A stretch of 64,000 bases of DNA, taken from NCBI GenBank assembly GCA_002408125.1, contig DHQO01000021.1, positions 1 through 64,000 on the forward strand, given 5' to 3'. Below, in pieces: positions 25,280 to 34,706 of this stretch. Below the pieces are notes generated by a model. That model was not told the DNA's origin, made no database searches, and saw nothing but the letters and a program-made list of their open reading frames with translations. The DNA is from Hyphomonadaceae bacterium UBA5336. Lineage in GTDB: Bacteria; Pseudomonadota; Alphaproteobacteria; Caulobacterales; Hyphomonadaceae. The first letter of the stretch is position 1, and each line of letters begins with the position of its first letter. Made by a program: the position numbers and the translations under genes.

Positions 25280-25663
25280 TCAGCTATTATCCGGCTTTGT
25301 GGCAATGGCGAGGCCGGAATATTTCGGCTGGTCAATGTTCAGTCGGTCGATGGCGGTAGCTTTGAGATGATCGAGCAGGCCGGGCGTATCGAGCGACACC
25401 TCACCGGTGCGGATCGCCTCGCAGAGCTGGCGGGTCAGAGCGTCGGTGTCGCCCGTGTCCGCGCCGAGCAGAGCTTGCAGGCGCGCGCGGGCGGCGGCAT
25501 CAGCGGCTGGGCCTTGCGCCAGCTCACGCTCGACCATGGCGAGGGCATTCTCGGCGACTTTTGCGTGGAAGGCGGTGTGGCCTTCCAGTTGGGGGCGGAC
25601 GGTGTCCTTCAGGAAGAGGCGCACGGCTTCGATGAGTTCGGCAGGGCTCGGCTTGGTGCTCAT
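25280..25663 (-). CDS. DUF6285 domain protein
   Basis: A 127-residue mostly helical protein (PSPAELIEAVRLFLKDTVRPQLEGHTAFHAKVAENALAMVEREL) of the DUF6285 family, which is regularly encoded next to ACAD10-type APH phosphotransferases, as here. It overlaps the phosphotransferase stop by 4 bases. The pair is probably a functional unit in acyl-CoA or hydroxyacyl metabolism; DUF6285 has no known reaction. Confidence 0.8.
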   Translation of the reverse strand: MSTKPSPAELIEAVRLFLKDTVRPQLEGHTAFHAKVAENALAMVERELAQGPAADAAARARLQALLGADTGDTDALTRQLCEAIRTGEVSLDTPGLLDHLKATAIDRLNIDQPKYSGLAIATKPDNS

Positions 25664-26667
25664 TTGGCAGCCCGTTCCAGCAGGTTGACGAGATCCATTT
25701 CAGTTTCAGAGACGCGCCGGCCGATGGTGACGCGCTCGACGCTGGGATCGGCGTCGGAGCGATGGGCTTCGTACATGATCATGCACATGATCCCCCATTT
25801 CAGCGAACCGAGCATCTCCCACCAGTCAATATCTTCCGGCGCGAAGGCATGCCCGCCGGCCGCAGCATAGGCCGCCAGCAGGTCTTCCAGCTCGCCGAAC
25901 CCGCCGACACGCTTTCCGGCGTTTCCGAAGCGCCAGGAATTCACGCAGATCCAGGCGAGATCTTCGCGCGGGTCGCCGCGATGAGCGAGCTCCCAGTCCA
26001 GAATCCCGACAAGGCCGGTCTCGTCCACCATCAGATTGCCGAGCCGGAAGTCGCCATGCACCAGCACCGGGGGCTGGGGTGCGGGCGCATTTGCGCGCAG
26101 CCACTGGAAGGTGAGATCGAAGACCGGGCTCGGCAGGTCGAGGCCGAGATAGGTCTCTTCATAGCGGGCAAGCTGGTCCAGTCCGCCGCTTGCTGGCAGC
26201 TCGGCGAGCGGTCCGGTGTCGATGGCATGGATCGCCGCGAGCGCTTCACCGCACTCGGTCGCGAGTCTTGCCCGCGCGTTCGCAAAGGCGTCACTCCGCA
26301 GGATCTTGGGCGCGAGTGTTTCCCCGCTCAGTCGGCCCATCACATAGGCCTCGCCGAGCCCGTCTTCGGGCGCGCACACATGCACGATGCGCGGGACGGG
26401 CACGCCGGCTCTGGCCGCGAGCGTCTGGATTCGCGCCTCCATGGGCAGGCCGATGGCATTGCCGGACAGGACGGAACTCTCCCCGCCCGGCACGCGGCGG
26501 AGAATCAGAGGGGTCTCCTCACCGGCGTCGGTTCGTACCGAAAAGGCCCATGTCTCCTGGCTAGCTCCGCCCGACAGGCGTTTCAGCCCTATGATTCCCC
26601 GTCCGCCCGGGGCGAGGACGGGCGCCAAGGTGGACAATGAGTCATCGATCTCTTGAGTCTTTCGCAT
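25660..26667 (-). CDS. Phosphotransferase family protein (APH, ACAD10-like)
   Basis: A 335-residue kinase-like protein with the APH/choline kinase motifs VLVHGDFRLGNLMVD (Brenner-type HxDxxxxN) and GILDWELAHRGDPREDLAWI (DxD region), and the N-terminal nucleotide region (IGLKRLSGGASQETWAFSV). These proteins cluster with acyl-CoA dehydrogenases in many genomes and are thought to phosphorylate 4-hydroxyacyl-CoA species. The ATG at 26667 (MRKTQEIDD) is preferred over an in-frame TTG at 26703. First gene of the APH-DUF6285-DUF3089 operon. Confidence 0.88.
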   Translation of the reverse strand: MRKTQEIDDSLSTLAPVLAPGGRGIIGLKRLSGGASQETWAFSVRTDAGEETPLILRRVPGGESSVLSGNAIGLPMEARIQTLAARAGVPVPRIVHVCAPEDGLGEAYVMGRLSGETLAPKILRSDAFANARARLATECGEALAAIHAIDTGPLAELPASGGLDQLARYEETYLGLDLPSPVFDLTFQWLRANAPAPQPPVLVHGDFRLGNLMVDETGLVGILDWELAHRGDPREDLAWICVNSWRFGNAGKRVGGFGELEDLLAAYAAAGGHAFAPEDIDWWEMLGSLKWGIMCMIMYEAHRSDADPSVERVTIGRRVSETEMDLVNLLERAAK

Positions 26668-26746
26668 CTTGGCCACAATTACCCGGAACCCTTGCTTCGC
26701 CAAGACGATAGCAAGGGTGACGTCGCGGCCAGGGAACCGGAACCAG

Positions 26747-27532
26747 ATGGCGAAACGAAAATCGAAGGATCACCATGAGCTCGGACTGATGTCGGATGCC
26801 GAGCCGCCGCGCCAGACCCTGTTCGGCTGGCTGCGCGGGCGTTTCTTTGCCGGGATCGTGATCGCCGCACCGATCGCGATCTCGATTTCCATCGTCTACT
26901 GGCTGATCACGGTGATCGATGCGCGCGTGAAGCCGCTGCTGCCGCCGATCCTGGATCCGGAGACCTACACCAATATCGCGATTCCGGGTGTCGGCGTACT
27001 GGTGGCCATTGTGGCGCTGACCTTTCTTGGCGCGGTAGCGACCAACCTGATCGGGCGCGCGGCCCTGCGCCTGTCGGACCGTATTCTCAGCCGCATCCCG
27101 GTGGTCAGCAATATCTACAATGCCTTCAAGCAGCTGTTTGAACTGCTGGCCTCCGGCGAGCAGGGCAATTTCCAGGAAGTGGTGCTGGTGGAGTATCCCA
27201 AGAAGGGCACCTGGTGCATCGGCTTCCTCACCGCGCCGGCCAAGGGCGAGATCAAGACGCGCCTGTCGGACGAGTATCGGGGCGTCTTCGTGCCGACCAC
27301 GCCGAACCCAACCTCCGGCTTCCTGATGTATATGAAGAGCGAGGAGATCATCCGCCTGAAAATGTCGGTGGAAGAGGGCGCCCGGATGATCATCTCCGCT
27401 GGTCTGGTCGTACCCGACGAGATGCCGATGGAAGATCAGGAGCGCGAAAAGCTCATTCCGCTTCCGGGCGAAGTGCCCTCGGACGAAACAGATCCCGCGC
27501 CAGACCCAGAGCCTGCCCGCGCGGACCCGTAA
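26747..27532 (+). CDS. DUF502 inner-membrane protein
   Basis: A 261-residue protein with two membrane segments (GIVIAAPIAISISIVYWLITVI and VGVLVAIVALTFLGAVATNLIG), then the conserved DUF502 block: RIPVVSNIYNAFKQLFELLASG, EVVLVEYPKKGTWCIGFLT, FVPTTPNPTSGFLMYM. The family is widespread and its role is not settled. The ATG at 26747 is used because the residues before it are not family-like. The 3' end overlaps the convergent recG by 80 bases; the overlap codes the acidic Pro/Asp-rich tail here. Confidence 0.88.
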   Translation: MAKRKSKDHHELGLMSDAEPPRQTLFGWLRGRFFAGIVIAAPIAISISIVYWLITVIDARVKPLLPPILDPETYTNIAIPGVGVLVAIVALTFLGAVATNLIGRAALRLSDRILSRIPVVSNIYNAFKQLFELLASGEQGNFQEVVLVEYPKKGTWCIGFLTAPAKGEIKTRLSDEYRGVFVPTTPNPTSGFLMYMKSEEIIRLKMSVEEGARMIISAGLVVPDEMPMEDQEREKLIPLPGEVPSDETDPAPDPEPARADP

Positions 27533-29525
27533 GCTCCGGATCGGTGGCAACTGCGGCCCGGGCATCGCTGCGCGCGATCTCCAGCAAGTCTCCATCCTTC
27601 GCCAGATCGATCACTGCATAATCGATCGCTCCGGCCTGACGCAGGCCGAGTACGTCGCCGGGGCCACGCAACTGGAAATCGGCTTCGGCGATCAGGAACC
27701 CGTCATCGGTCGAGCGCAGCGTGTCGAGGCGCTTTGTGGCGGTCTCTCCAAGTGGCGGGCGGTACATCAAGAGGCAGAAGGCCGGCTTGTCGCCGCGCCC
27801 GACGCGGCCGCGCAGCTGGTGGAGCTGGGCGAGGCCAAAGCCCTCGGCGCGCTCGATCACCATGATTGTGGCCTCGGGCACATCCACGCCGACCTCGACC
27901 ACGGTGGTGGCCACGAGCACGCCGGTACGTCCGGCGCGGAAATCCTCAAGCGCGGTATCCTTTTCGTCCGGTTTCAGCCGGCCATGCACGAGGCCGACTG
28001 GGCGGGAGAGCTGTTCGACCAGGGCCGCATGGCGCGCGACGGCGGAGGAATCATCCTCCTCCACATCCACTTTCGGGCAGATCCAGAAGGCGCGCTCGCC
28101 GCGCTTCACCGCCCGGTCGACAGCGGCCACGACCTCCATCAGCCGGCTATCAGGCAAGACGCGGGTTTCCACCTTCTGCCGTCCCGCTGGTTTTTCGTCC
28201 AGCAGGGTCACGTCGAGATCACCATGCACGGCCTGGGCGAGCGTGCGCGGGATGGGGGTGGCGCTCATCACCAGCATGTGCGGGCTGATCGCCTTTTCCA
28301 GGAGGCGCTGGCGGTCGGCGACACCAAACCGGTGCTGCTCGTCAACGATGACGAGGCCGAGCCGGGCGAAGTTCACCGTTTCCTGAAACAGGGCATGGGT
28401 GCCGGCCACGATCTGGATCGAGCCATCGGCCAGGCCCATCAGCTTGGCTTCGCGGCCTGAGCCCTTGTCGCGCCCGGTCAGCGATTCCACGACATAGCCG
28501 TGCGGAGAGAGAAGACCGTTGAGCGTCGCAAACTGCTGGCGCGCGAGCACTTCGGTCGGCGCCATGAAGGCGGCCTGGTAGCCGGCCTCAACGGCCTGCA
28601 CGGCAGCCAGCGCGCTCACCAGCGTCTTGCCCGCCCCGACATCGCCCTGCAGCATGCGCCGCATGGGCGTGGTCTCGGACATGTCTTTTGCGATCTCGTT
28701 GACCGCGTTTTTCTGCGCGCCGGTGGGGGCATAGGGCAGGGTCTCGACGATCCGGCGCTGGGCCTGCCCGGCGAGCGGCAGGGCCGGCGAGTGGCGTTTG
28801 GAGCGTGAGGCCCGCGCCAGGGCGAACATGGCCTCGCGCGCCAGCGCCTCGTCATAGGCGAGCCGCTCGCGTGCCAGTTCCATGGCGTCCAGATCATAGG
28901 CCGGCGGATTGTGCAGGGCGGTGAGGGCGGCGGCGAAATCCGGCCAGCCGCGCTGGGCTTTCAGATGCTTGTCCTGCCATTCCGGCAGGTCGTCCGGCAA
29001 CAGGTCCAGCGCCGCCACGGCTGCGCTGTGGACCCGCTTGTTGGTGAGGCCTGCGGTGAGGCGATAGATCGGCTCCACGGCAGGCGGGCGTTCCGGCTTT
29101 TCCGGATCGAGGATGAAGTCGGGATGCGCCATCTGGCGCTCGCCATTGAACTCATCCACCCGGCCCGAGACGATGCGCTGCTTGCCGACGGGAAACTGGC
29201 TCTGCAGCCAGCGGCCATCGGCGCGGAAGAAGGCGAGTGTGAGGAAGCCGCTGCCATCGAAGAGCTGCACCCGGTGCGGCGCGCGCGCGTTGTAGGGTGC
29301 TTTCACGCTATGCACCTCGCCTTGAACGGTCGCGACCTCACCGGGTTCCAGCGCATCGAAATTCTCGCGCACCCGCCGGTCGACCCAGCGCTCGGGCAGG
29401 TGCAGCAGCAGGTCCCACACAGTCGCCGGCCCCAGCAGGCGCTTGAACGCCTCCAGCAGTTTCGGGCCGATGCCGGGCAGGACATCGACGGTCTGGAACA
29501 GGGGAAAGAGCCGCTCATCGCGCAT
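27453..29525 (-). CDS. recG: ATP-dependent DNA helicase RecG
   Basis: RecG (690 aa) reverses stalled forks and processes Holliday junctions. It has the N-terminal wedge OB domain (TVQGEVHSVKAPYNARAPHRVQLFDGSGFLTLAFF), Walker A GDVGAGKT (294-301), the DEQH box, and the RecG C-terminal signature ERAEGFGLAQLHQLRGRVGRG with the TRG-like end. The start at 29525 (MRDERLFPLFQ) is chosen over an in-frame upstream codon because it begins the family sequence. It is divergent from sdhE and overlaps the DUF502 gene by 80 bases at the 3' end. Confidence 0.95.
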   Translation of the reverse strand: MRDERLFPLFQTVDVLPGIGPKLLEAFKRLLGPATVWDLLLHLPERWVDRRVRENFDALEPGEVATVQGEVHSVKAPYNARAPHRVQLFDGSGFLTLAFFRADGRWLQSQFPVGKQRIVSGRVDEFNGERQMAHPDFILDPEKPERPPAVEPIYRLTAGLTNKRVHSAAVAALDLLPDDLPEWQDKHLKAQRGWPDFAAALTALHNPPAYDLDAMELARERLAYDEALAREAMFALARASRSKRHSPALPLAGQAQRRIVETLPYAPTGAQKNAVNEIAKDMSETTPMRRMLQGDVGAGKTLVSALAAVQAVEAGYQAAFMAPTEVLARQQFATLNGLLSPHGYVVESLTGRDKGSGREAKLMGLADGSIQIVAGTHALFQETVNFARLGLVIVDEQHRFGVADRQRLLEKAISPHMLVMSATPIPRTLAQAVHGDLDVTLLDEKPAGRQKVETRVLPDSRLMEVVAAVDRAVKRGERAFWICPKVDVEEDDSSAVARHAALVEQLSRPVGLVHGRLKPDEKDTALEDFRAGRTGVLVATTVVEVGVDVPEATIMVIERAEGFGLAQLHQLRGRVGRGDKPAFCLLMYRPPLGETATKRLDTLRSTDDGFLIAEADFQLRGPGDVLGLRQAGAIDYAVIDLAKDGDLLEIARSDARAAVATDPELTGPRGQALGLARDLFRPRALRPEAE

Positions 29526-29620
29526 GGCGCGACAGTAGGCCGAGGGAGAAGAGGCGGCAATCGGGTGTGCAGACGCGCAAAGCTGAACTATGTGTGGAAC
29601 CACATCGAAAGGATGCGCCA

Positions 29621-29893
29621 ATGTCGGACCAGATCGCAGAACGCCGCCGCAAACTCCGATTCCGTGCCTGGCGGCGCGGCTTCCGGGAAATGGATCTGTT
29701 GATGGGCAGCTTCGCCGACAAGCATATCGGCGAGCTGGAAACCGAAGGGCTCGACCAGTTCGAAGCGCTGCTGGAGACCCCCGATTGGGAAGTCTATGCC
29801 TGGCTCGTCGGCCAGAGGCCTGTTCCCGAGGATCAGATGAGCCCGGTTCTGGACCAGCTCATCGCCTTCCGCTACGAGGCTCAACCGGGGTGA
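29621..29893 (+). CDS. sdhE: Succinate dehydrogenase assembly factor 2 (SdhE)
   Basis: A 90-residue protein that flavinylates the succinate dehydrogenase SdhA subunit. The RGFREMDLLMGSFAD segment carries the invariant RGxxE motif (Arg-Gly with Glu), and DQFEALLETPDWEVYAWLVGQ completes the five-helix fold. The ATG at 29621 has AAAGGA upstream. It sits 38 bases before mfd, a conserved arrangement in alphaproteobacteria. Confidence 0.93.
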   Translation: MSDQIAERRRKLRFRAWRRGFREMDLLMGSFADKHIGELETEGLDQFEALLETPDWEVYAWLVGQRPVPEDQMSPVLDQLIAFRYEAQPG

Positions 29894-29931
29894 TTTCCCC
29901 CGACAGGCGATCCTCCAGTCCGCAGAAGAGA

Positions 29932-32900
29932 ATGACACCAGAAAAGCTGCTCGCCGGCCTGTCCGGTTCGGTTTCCATTGCTGGCGCCCCCTTCGGCGCA
30001 GACATCCTGGCGCTGACGGGCATGCTCGGCGAGAGCGGCGGCGCGGCGCTCTATGTCGCGCGCGACGACAAGCAGGCGGTCACGGCACTGCGGGTCGCGG
30101 AGTTCGCCAATCCCACGCTCGACCGTATCCACCTGCCGGGCTGGGATATCCTGCCCTATGACCGGATCAGCCCGGCGCCTTCCATCGCAGCGGCCCGCTG
30201 TGCGGCGCTTGCCCGGATGTCGCGCCTGGACGAGGCGCCGGTCCCGGTCCTGATCGTCACCACCGCGAGCTCTCTGGTCCAGCGCGTGCCGCCAAGGGCG
30301 CTCCTGAAGGCCGCCAGCTTTTCCGTCACTGTCGGCCAGTCGGTCAGCCAGGGCGCGCTGACGGACTATCTCCAGGTCAATGGCTATGTCCGTGTTTCCA
30401 CTGTGCGCGAACGCGGGGAATATGCCGTGCGCGGGGGCATTATCGACATCTTCCCGCCGACCTCGCCGGAGCCGCTGCGGCTCGATTTCTTCGGCGATTT
30501 CCTCGAAGGCCTCAGACAGTTCGATCCGGAAACCCAGCGTTCCACGGCGACCCTGCAGGGCGCGGCCTTCGCACCGGTCAGCGAGGTGCTGTTCAACGAC
30601 GAGGTGCTGAGCCGTTTCCGCGAGAAATATCTCGCCACCTTCGGCCCGCCCTCGGGCGACCCCACCTATGAAGCCGCGAGGGCCTCGATCCGCCGGCAGG
30701 GGGTGGAGAACTGGCTGCCGCTGTTCCACGATCATCTCGAAACCCTGTTCGACTATCTGCCAGAGAACACGCTGATCGCGATGTCGGCGCTGGCCGGCGA
30801 GGCCGCCTCCGAACGGCTCTCTCAGGCCAGGGACTATTATGAGGCGCGCCTGGAGGCGGCCGGCGACCCGCGAAAAGGCCGCATCCTGCCGCCCGACCAG
30901 CTCTATCTCTCGCCATCCGATCTCGATGCCGCGCTGACCTTTGAGCGCACCGCCCGATTCATGCCGGGCGATGCAGCGGGCGACCAGTCCGACCTCGGCG
31001 CAAGCGTCGGCAGGAATTTCGCGCCGGAGCGCACGCGGCCCGATCTCAATGTCTTCGAGGTCGCCGGCGCACACGCAAAGGCGCTGCGCGATGAGGGCAA
31101 GGCGGTAATCCTGGCGGCATGGAGCGACGGGTCGGCCGAGCGCCTCGCCAACGTGTTCGAGGATCACAAGCTGGATGTGCCCGAGAGGGCATATTCGCTG
31201 GAGGCGGCGAAAAAGGCCGGCTTTGCCGTTTGCGAGCTGCCGATCGAGACCGGCTTCGTCACGCCCGAGCTCGCCATCATCGCCGAGCCGGACATTCTCG
31301 GCGACCGTCTCGCCGCCCCGCGCCGCAAGCGCAAGGCCGCCAATTTCATCGCCGAGGCCGCAGCCCTCTCACAGGGAGACCTGATCGTCCATGTCGATCA
31401 TGGCGTTGGCCGTTATTCCGGGCTGAAGACGCTGGAGCTCGCCGCCGCGCCGCATGATTGCCTTGAGCTGGAATATTCCGGCGGCGACCGGATCTTCCTG
31501 CCGGTGGAGAATATCGACCTCATCAGCCGCTATGGCAGCGAGGATGCCACTGGCATGCTCGACAAGCTTGGCGGGGCCGGTTGGCAATCCAGAAAGGCGA
31601 AGGCCAAGAAGCGCATCCTGGAGATGGCCGCCGAGCTGATGCAAATCGCGGCGCAACGTCTCCTGAAGAAGGGCGAGGTCGCCGATGCCGGTCATGGCCT
31701 CTATGAGGAGTTCGCCGCGCGCTTCCCCTATGAGGAAACCGACGACCAGCTCCACGCGATTGACGATGTGCTGAGCGATCTCACCTCCGGCCGGCCCATG
31801 GACCGGCTGATCTGCGGCGATGTCGGTTTCGGCAAGACCGAGGTTGCCTTGCGCGGGGCCTTTGTCGCCGCCATGAGCGGGATGCAGGTCGCCGTCATCG
31901 CGCCGACCACCATCCTCGCGCGCCAGCATTACAACACCTTCTCTGAGCGGTTTGCCAGCTGGCCGCTGGAAGTGAAACAGCTCTCCCGGCTGGTCTCGGG
32001 CAAAGAGGCGGCGGAAACCCGTGACGGTGTGAAATCGGGCCGGGTGAATGTCGTCATTGGCACCCATGCCCTGCTGGCGAAATCGGTCGAGTTCGATAAT
32101 CTCGGCCTGCTCATCGTCGACGAGGAACAGCGCTTCGGCGTGAAGCACAAGGAGCGCCTGAAGGAGCTGCGCTCTGATGTGCATGTCCTGACGCTCTCGG
32201 CAACGCCGATCCCGCGCACGCTGCAGATGGCACTCACCGGCATCCGCGATCTCTCCATCATCGCGACCCCGCCAATCGACCGGCTCTCGGTGCGCACCTA
32301 TGTCACCGAGTTCGATACGGTCACCCTGCGCGAGGCGCTGCTGCGCGAGAAGTATCGCGGCGGGCAGGCCTTCTTTGTCGCGCCGCGTATCAAGGATCTG
32401 GACGATCTTGAGCGCTTCCTGCGCGAGCATGTGCCGGAGGTGAGCTTCGTCGTCGCCCACGGCCAGATGGCGCCGGGCGAGCTGGATGACATCATGACCG
32501 CCTTCTATGAGGGCAAATATGATGTGCTGCTCTCGACCACGATTGTTGAAAGCGGGCTCGACATTCCGCGCGCCAATACACTGATCATCCACCGCGCCGA
32601 CCGGTTCGGCCTGGCACAACTTTATCAGCTGCGCGGCCGGGTGGGGCGCTCGAAATTGCGCGCCTATGCCTATTTCACCACGCCGCGCGACCAGTTGATG
32701 ACCGAGACGGCGGAAAAGCGCCTGCGCGTGCTCCAGTCGCTCGACAGTCTCGGTGCGGGCTTCCAGCTCGCCAGCCACGATCTCGACATGCGCGGTTCGG
32801 GCAACCTTCTGGGTGACCAGCAATCGGGCCATGTGAAGGAGGTCGGTGTCGAGCTTTACCAGCAGATGCTGGAAGATGCGGTCAACGCGTTGCAGGCCGG

Positions 32901-33375
32901 GCAGGGCCGGGCCGACGACTTTGCCGATGAGTGGTCGCCGACCATCAATCTCGGCGTCGCCGTGCTGATCCCGGAAGACTATGTCGAGGACCTCGTCGTG
33001 CGCATGTCACTCTACCGGCGCCTCGCCGATATCGACACCGAAGCGGGCCGGGAAGGCTTTGCGGCGGAACTGATCGACCGGTTCGGCCCGCTGCCGGAGC
33101 CGACGCAACAATTGCTCGAAATCACCGCGATCAAGGCACGCTGCAAGGCACTGGGCATTGCCAAGGTGGATGCCGGGCCGAAGGGGGCGGTGTTCAGCTT
33201 CCGCGAGGATACCAGCGTTGATCCCATGCATCTGATGGGCGTGGTGCGGGCGCGGCCGTCACAGCTGAAACTGCGCCCGGACAACAAGCTCGTCTTCACC
33301 GTCGGCGCAGGCAGTGCGAAACAGCGCATCGAATCGATCCGGCGCCTGCTCGACGAGCTGGAAACGCCCGCCTAG
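29932..33375 (+). CDS. mfd: Transcription-repair coupling factor Mfd
   Basis: A 1147-residue DNA translocase that displaces stalled RNA polymerase and recruits UvrA. The order is: a UvrB-like N-terminal module (GWDILPYDRISPAPSIAAAR, RGEYAVRGGIIDIFPP), the RNA polymerase interaction domain after residue ~480 (GDLIVHVDHGVGRYSGL), Walker A GDVGFGKT (629-636), the DEEQ box, the TRG region, and the C-terminal D7 domain. The ATG at 29932 lies 38 bases after sdhE; the frame is open further upstream but that part overlaps sdhE. It ends overlapping the convergent PopA-like gene by 4 bases. Confidence 0.97.
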   Translation: MTPEKLLAGLSGSVSIAGAPFGADILALTGMLGESGGAALYVARDDKQAVTALRVAEFANPTLDRIHLPGWDILPYDRISPAPSIAAARCAALARMSRLDEAPVPVLIVTTASSLVQRVPPRALLKAASFSVTVGQSVSQGALTDYLQVNGYVRVSTVRERGEYAVRGGIIDIFPPTSPEPLRLDFFGDFLEGLRQFDPETQRSTATLQGAAFAPVSEVLFNDEVLSRFREKYLATFGPPSGDPTYEAARASIRRQGVENWLPLFHDHLETLFDYLPENTLIAMSALAGEAASERLSQARDYYEARLEAAGDPRKGRILPPDQLYLSPSDLDAALTFERTARFMPGDAAGDQSDLGASVGRNFAPERTRPDLNVFEVAGAHAKALRDEGKAVILAAWSDGSAERLANVFEDHKLDVPERAYSLEAAKKAGFAVCELPIETGFVTPELAIIAEPDILGDRLAAPRRKRKAANFIAEAAALSQGDLIVHVDHGVGRYSGLKTLELAAAPHDCLELEYSGGDRIFLPVENIDLISRYGSEDATGMLDKLGGAGWQSRKAKAKKRILEMAAELMQIAAQRLLKKGEVADAGHGLYEEFAARFPYEETDDQLHAIDDVLSDLTSGRPMDRLICGDVGFGKTEVALRGAFVAAMSGMQVAVIAPTTILARQHYNTFSERFASWPLEVKQLSRLVSGKEAAETRDGVKSGRVNVVIGTHALLAKSVEFDNLGLLIVDEEQRFGVKHKERLKELRSDVHVLTLSATPIPRTLQMALTGIRDLSIIATPPIDRLSVRTYVTEFDTVTLREALLREKYRGGQAFFVAPRIKDLDDLERFLREHVPEVSFVVAHGQMAPGELDDIMTAFYEGKYDVLLSTTIVESGLDIPRANTLIIHRADRFGLAQLYQLRGRVGRSKLRAYAYFTTPRDQLMTETAEKRLRVLQSLDSLGAGFQLASHDLDMRGSGNLLGDQQSGHVKEVGVELYQQMLEDAVNALQAGQGRADDFADEWSPTINLGVAVLIPEDYVEDLVVRMSLYRRLADIDTEAGREGFAAELIDRFGPLPEPTQQLLEITAIKARCKALGIAKVDAGPKGAVFSFREDTSVDPMHLMGVVRARPSQLKLRPDNKLVFTVGAGSAKQRIESIRRLLDELETPA

Positions 33376-34691
33376 GCGGCCAGCGGGCGGGTGAACGGTC
33401 CGGTCAGCGCGGCCGCGATCAGGCCGTCCGGCGTGAAGGAGGTCCGGCGTTCCACCGCGCGCCAGCTCAAACGCTCGGCGAGGTCGCGCGCATTGGCCCT
33501 CTCAGCCATCAGCGTGGCGAGGCGCCCGGCGAGGTGCACCGCGCCGCCATAGGCGGTGTCACGGAGCACGCAGAGCAGGCCGCGCTGGCCGAGCCGGGCC
33601 GCAAGATCGGTCTCGCGCAGATTGGCGACGACCAGATTTGCAAGACGCGGCAGTTCGTCGGGATAGCCCTCCTCGACGCTGGTGCCGCGCAGTTTCAGGC
33701 TGAGAAGGGTGAGCGGAGCTTCGTCCTGCTGGCTGGCGCTGATCTGGCGCGGCAGGTGGGCGCGCAGGAAGGCTTCCGAATAGAGCCCCGTCAGCGGGTC
33801 GTGCGAGGTTGAGCTTAGCCGCACGCGCTTCAGGCGCGTTGAGAGCGGCTCGGATGTGGCGCGCTCGGCGAGCAGGTCGAAGGCGGTCTCCGGGTCGCCT
33901 TCAAAGCCGACCACGCCGTCGAGTACCAGCCCGCTCTGGGCATGGCCGAGAATGACGAAGGAGGTGTCCTTGTGCTGGGCCGAGAGGTTGAGCACGCCAT
34001 GCGTCTGCTCGTCGACGGCCTGGGCATCGATCAGCACCATGCGGAATCTGGTATCGGAGAGGTGATGATGGGCCGAGCGCACGGTCATGCAGCTGACAAG
34101 GTCCACACCGCGCGCGCCGAGCCCGCGGGTCATCGGGATCAGGCCGCGCGACACCGGGCCGATATAAAGGATGCGTCGCAGCGACTCGTCGCCCTTCGGA
34201 TCATTGGCATAGACCGGGCTGCCGAACTGGCGCGCGGTGAGCGTGCGCAGGGAACGTTCATTCTCGCGCAGCAGTGCGCGTCGGCGCACGGCCAGGCGCT
34301 CTGGCAGGGTGGCAATGTGCTGGTCCTTGATCAGGCGGATCGCATCGGGCCGGCGCGACAGGTCGATCTCGCCCTCGCCGAGACAGACGATCGGACGGTC
34401 CTTGCGCAGGAGGACCTTGGCCAGTTCCGGAGACGGCGGGGCCGCAGACGCCGATTTCAGGTCCACCAGCAGCGCCACGCGCGTCGGCTCGCCGAGATCG
34501 CCCGACGCCAGAATCGGGCGCATGCCGATGCCGGCCAGGGCGTCCATAAGCTCGCGCTGGCGGTCTCCGGTGGCCAGGAGATCGATCTGGGGGTCGCTGA
34601 AGGCAGGTTTTGGCACGACTGAGGGCGTCCTTGACGATGCGTGATGGCTTCCATCTGGCCCGCTCAGTCTTAAGGTTGCGTTGATACACAT
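33372..34691 (-). CDS. PopA-like receiver/degenerate GGDEF protein
   Basis: A 439-residue protein with two receiver-like domains (about 35-140 and 172-285; conserved Asp in MVLIDAQAVDE) and a GGDEF-fold domain (about 295-420, HDPLTGLYSEAFL). The catalytic motif is replaced by GQRGL (368-372), so cyclase activity is not expected, but the inhibitory-site RxxD is kept as Arg359-Glu-Thr-Asp362 with the normal five-residue spacing. This is the pattern of Caulobacter PopA, a c-di-GMP effector that brings CtrA to ClpXP. The ATG at 34691 lies only 15 bases from the divergent CaiB gene; a GTG at 34616 with AGGACG upstream is a plausible alternative. Confidence 0.8.
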   Translation of the reverse strand: MCINATLRLSGPDGSHHASSRTPSVVPKPAFSDPQIDLLATGDRQRELMDALAGIGMRPILASGDLGEPTRVALLVDLKSASAAPPSPELAKVLLRKDRPIVCLGEGEIDLSRRPDAIRLIKDQHIATLPERLAVRRRALLRENERSLRTLTARQFGSPVYANDPKGDESLRRILYIGPVSRGLIPMTRGLGARGVDLVSCMTVRSAHHHLSDTRFRMVLIDAQAVDEQTHGVLNLSAQHKDTSFVILGHAQSGLVLDGVVGFEGDPETAFDLLAERATSEPLSTRLKRVRLSSTSHDPLTGLYSEAFLRAHLPRQISASQQDEAPLTLLSLKLRGTSVEEGYPDELPRLANLVVANLRETDLAARLGQRGLLCVLRDTAYGGAVHLAGRLATLMAERANARDLAERLSWRAVERRTSFTPDGLIAAALTGPFTRPLAA

Positions 34692-34706
34692 GACAGGGAG
34701 ACCACC

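Noticed and set aside
31369..32832. Long minus-strand frame inside mfd
   Set aside because: mfd is continuous and has all helicase motifs over this stretch; the frame has no family features.
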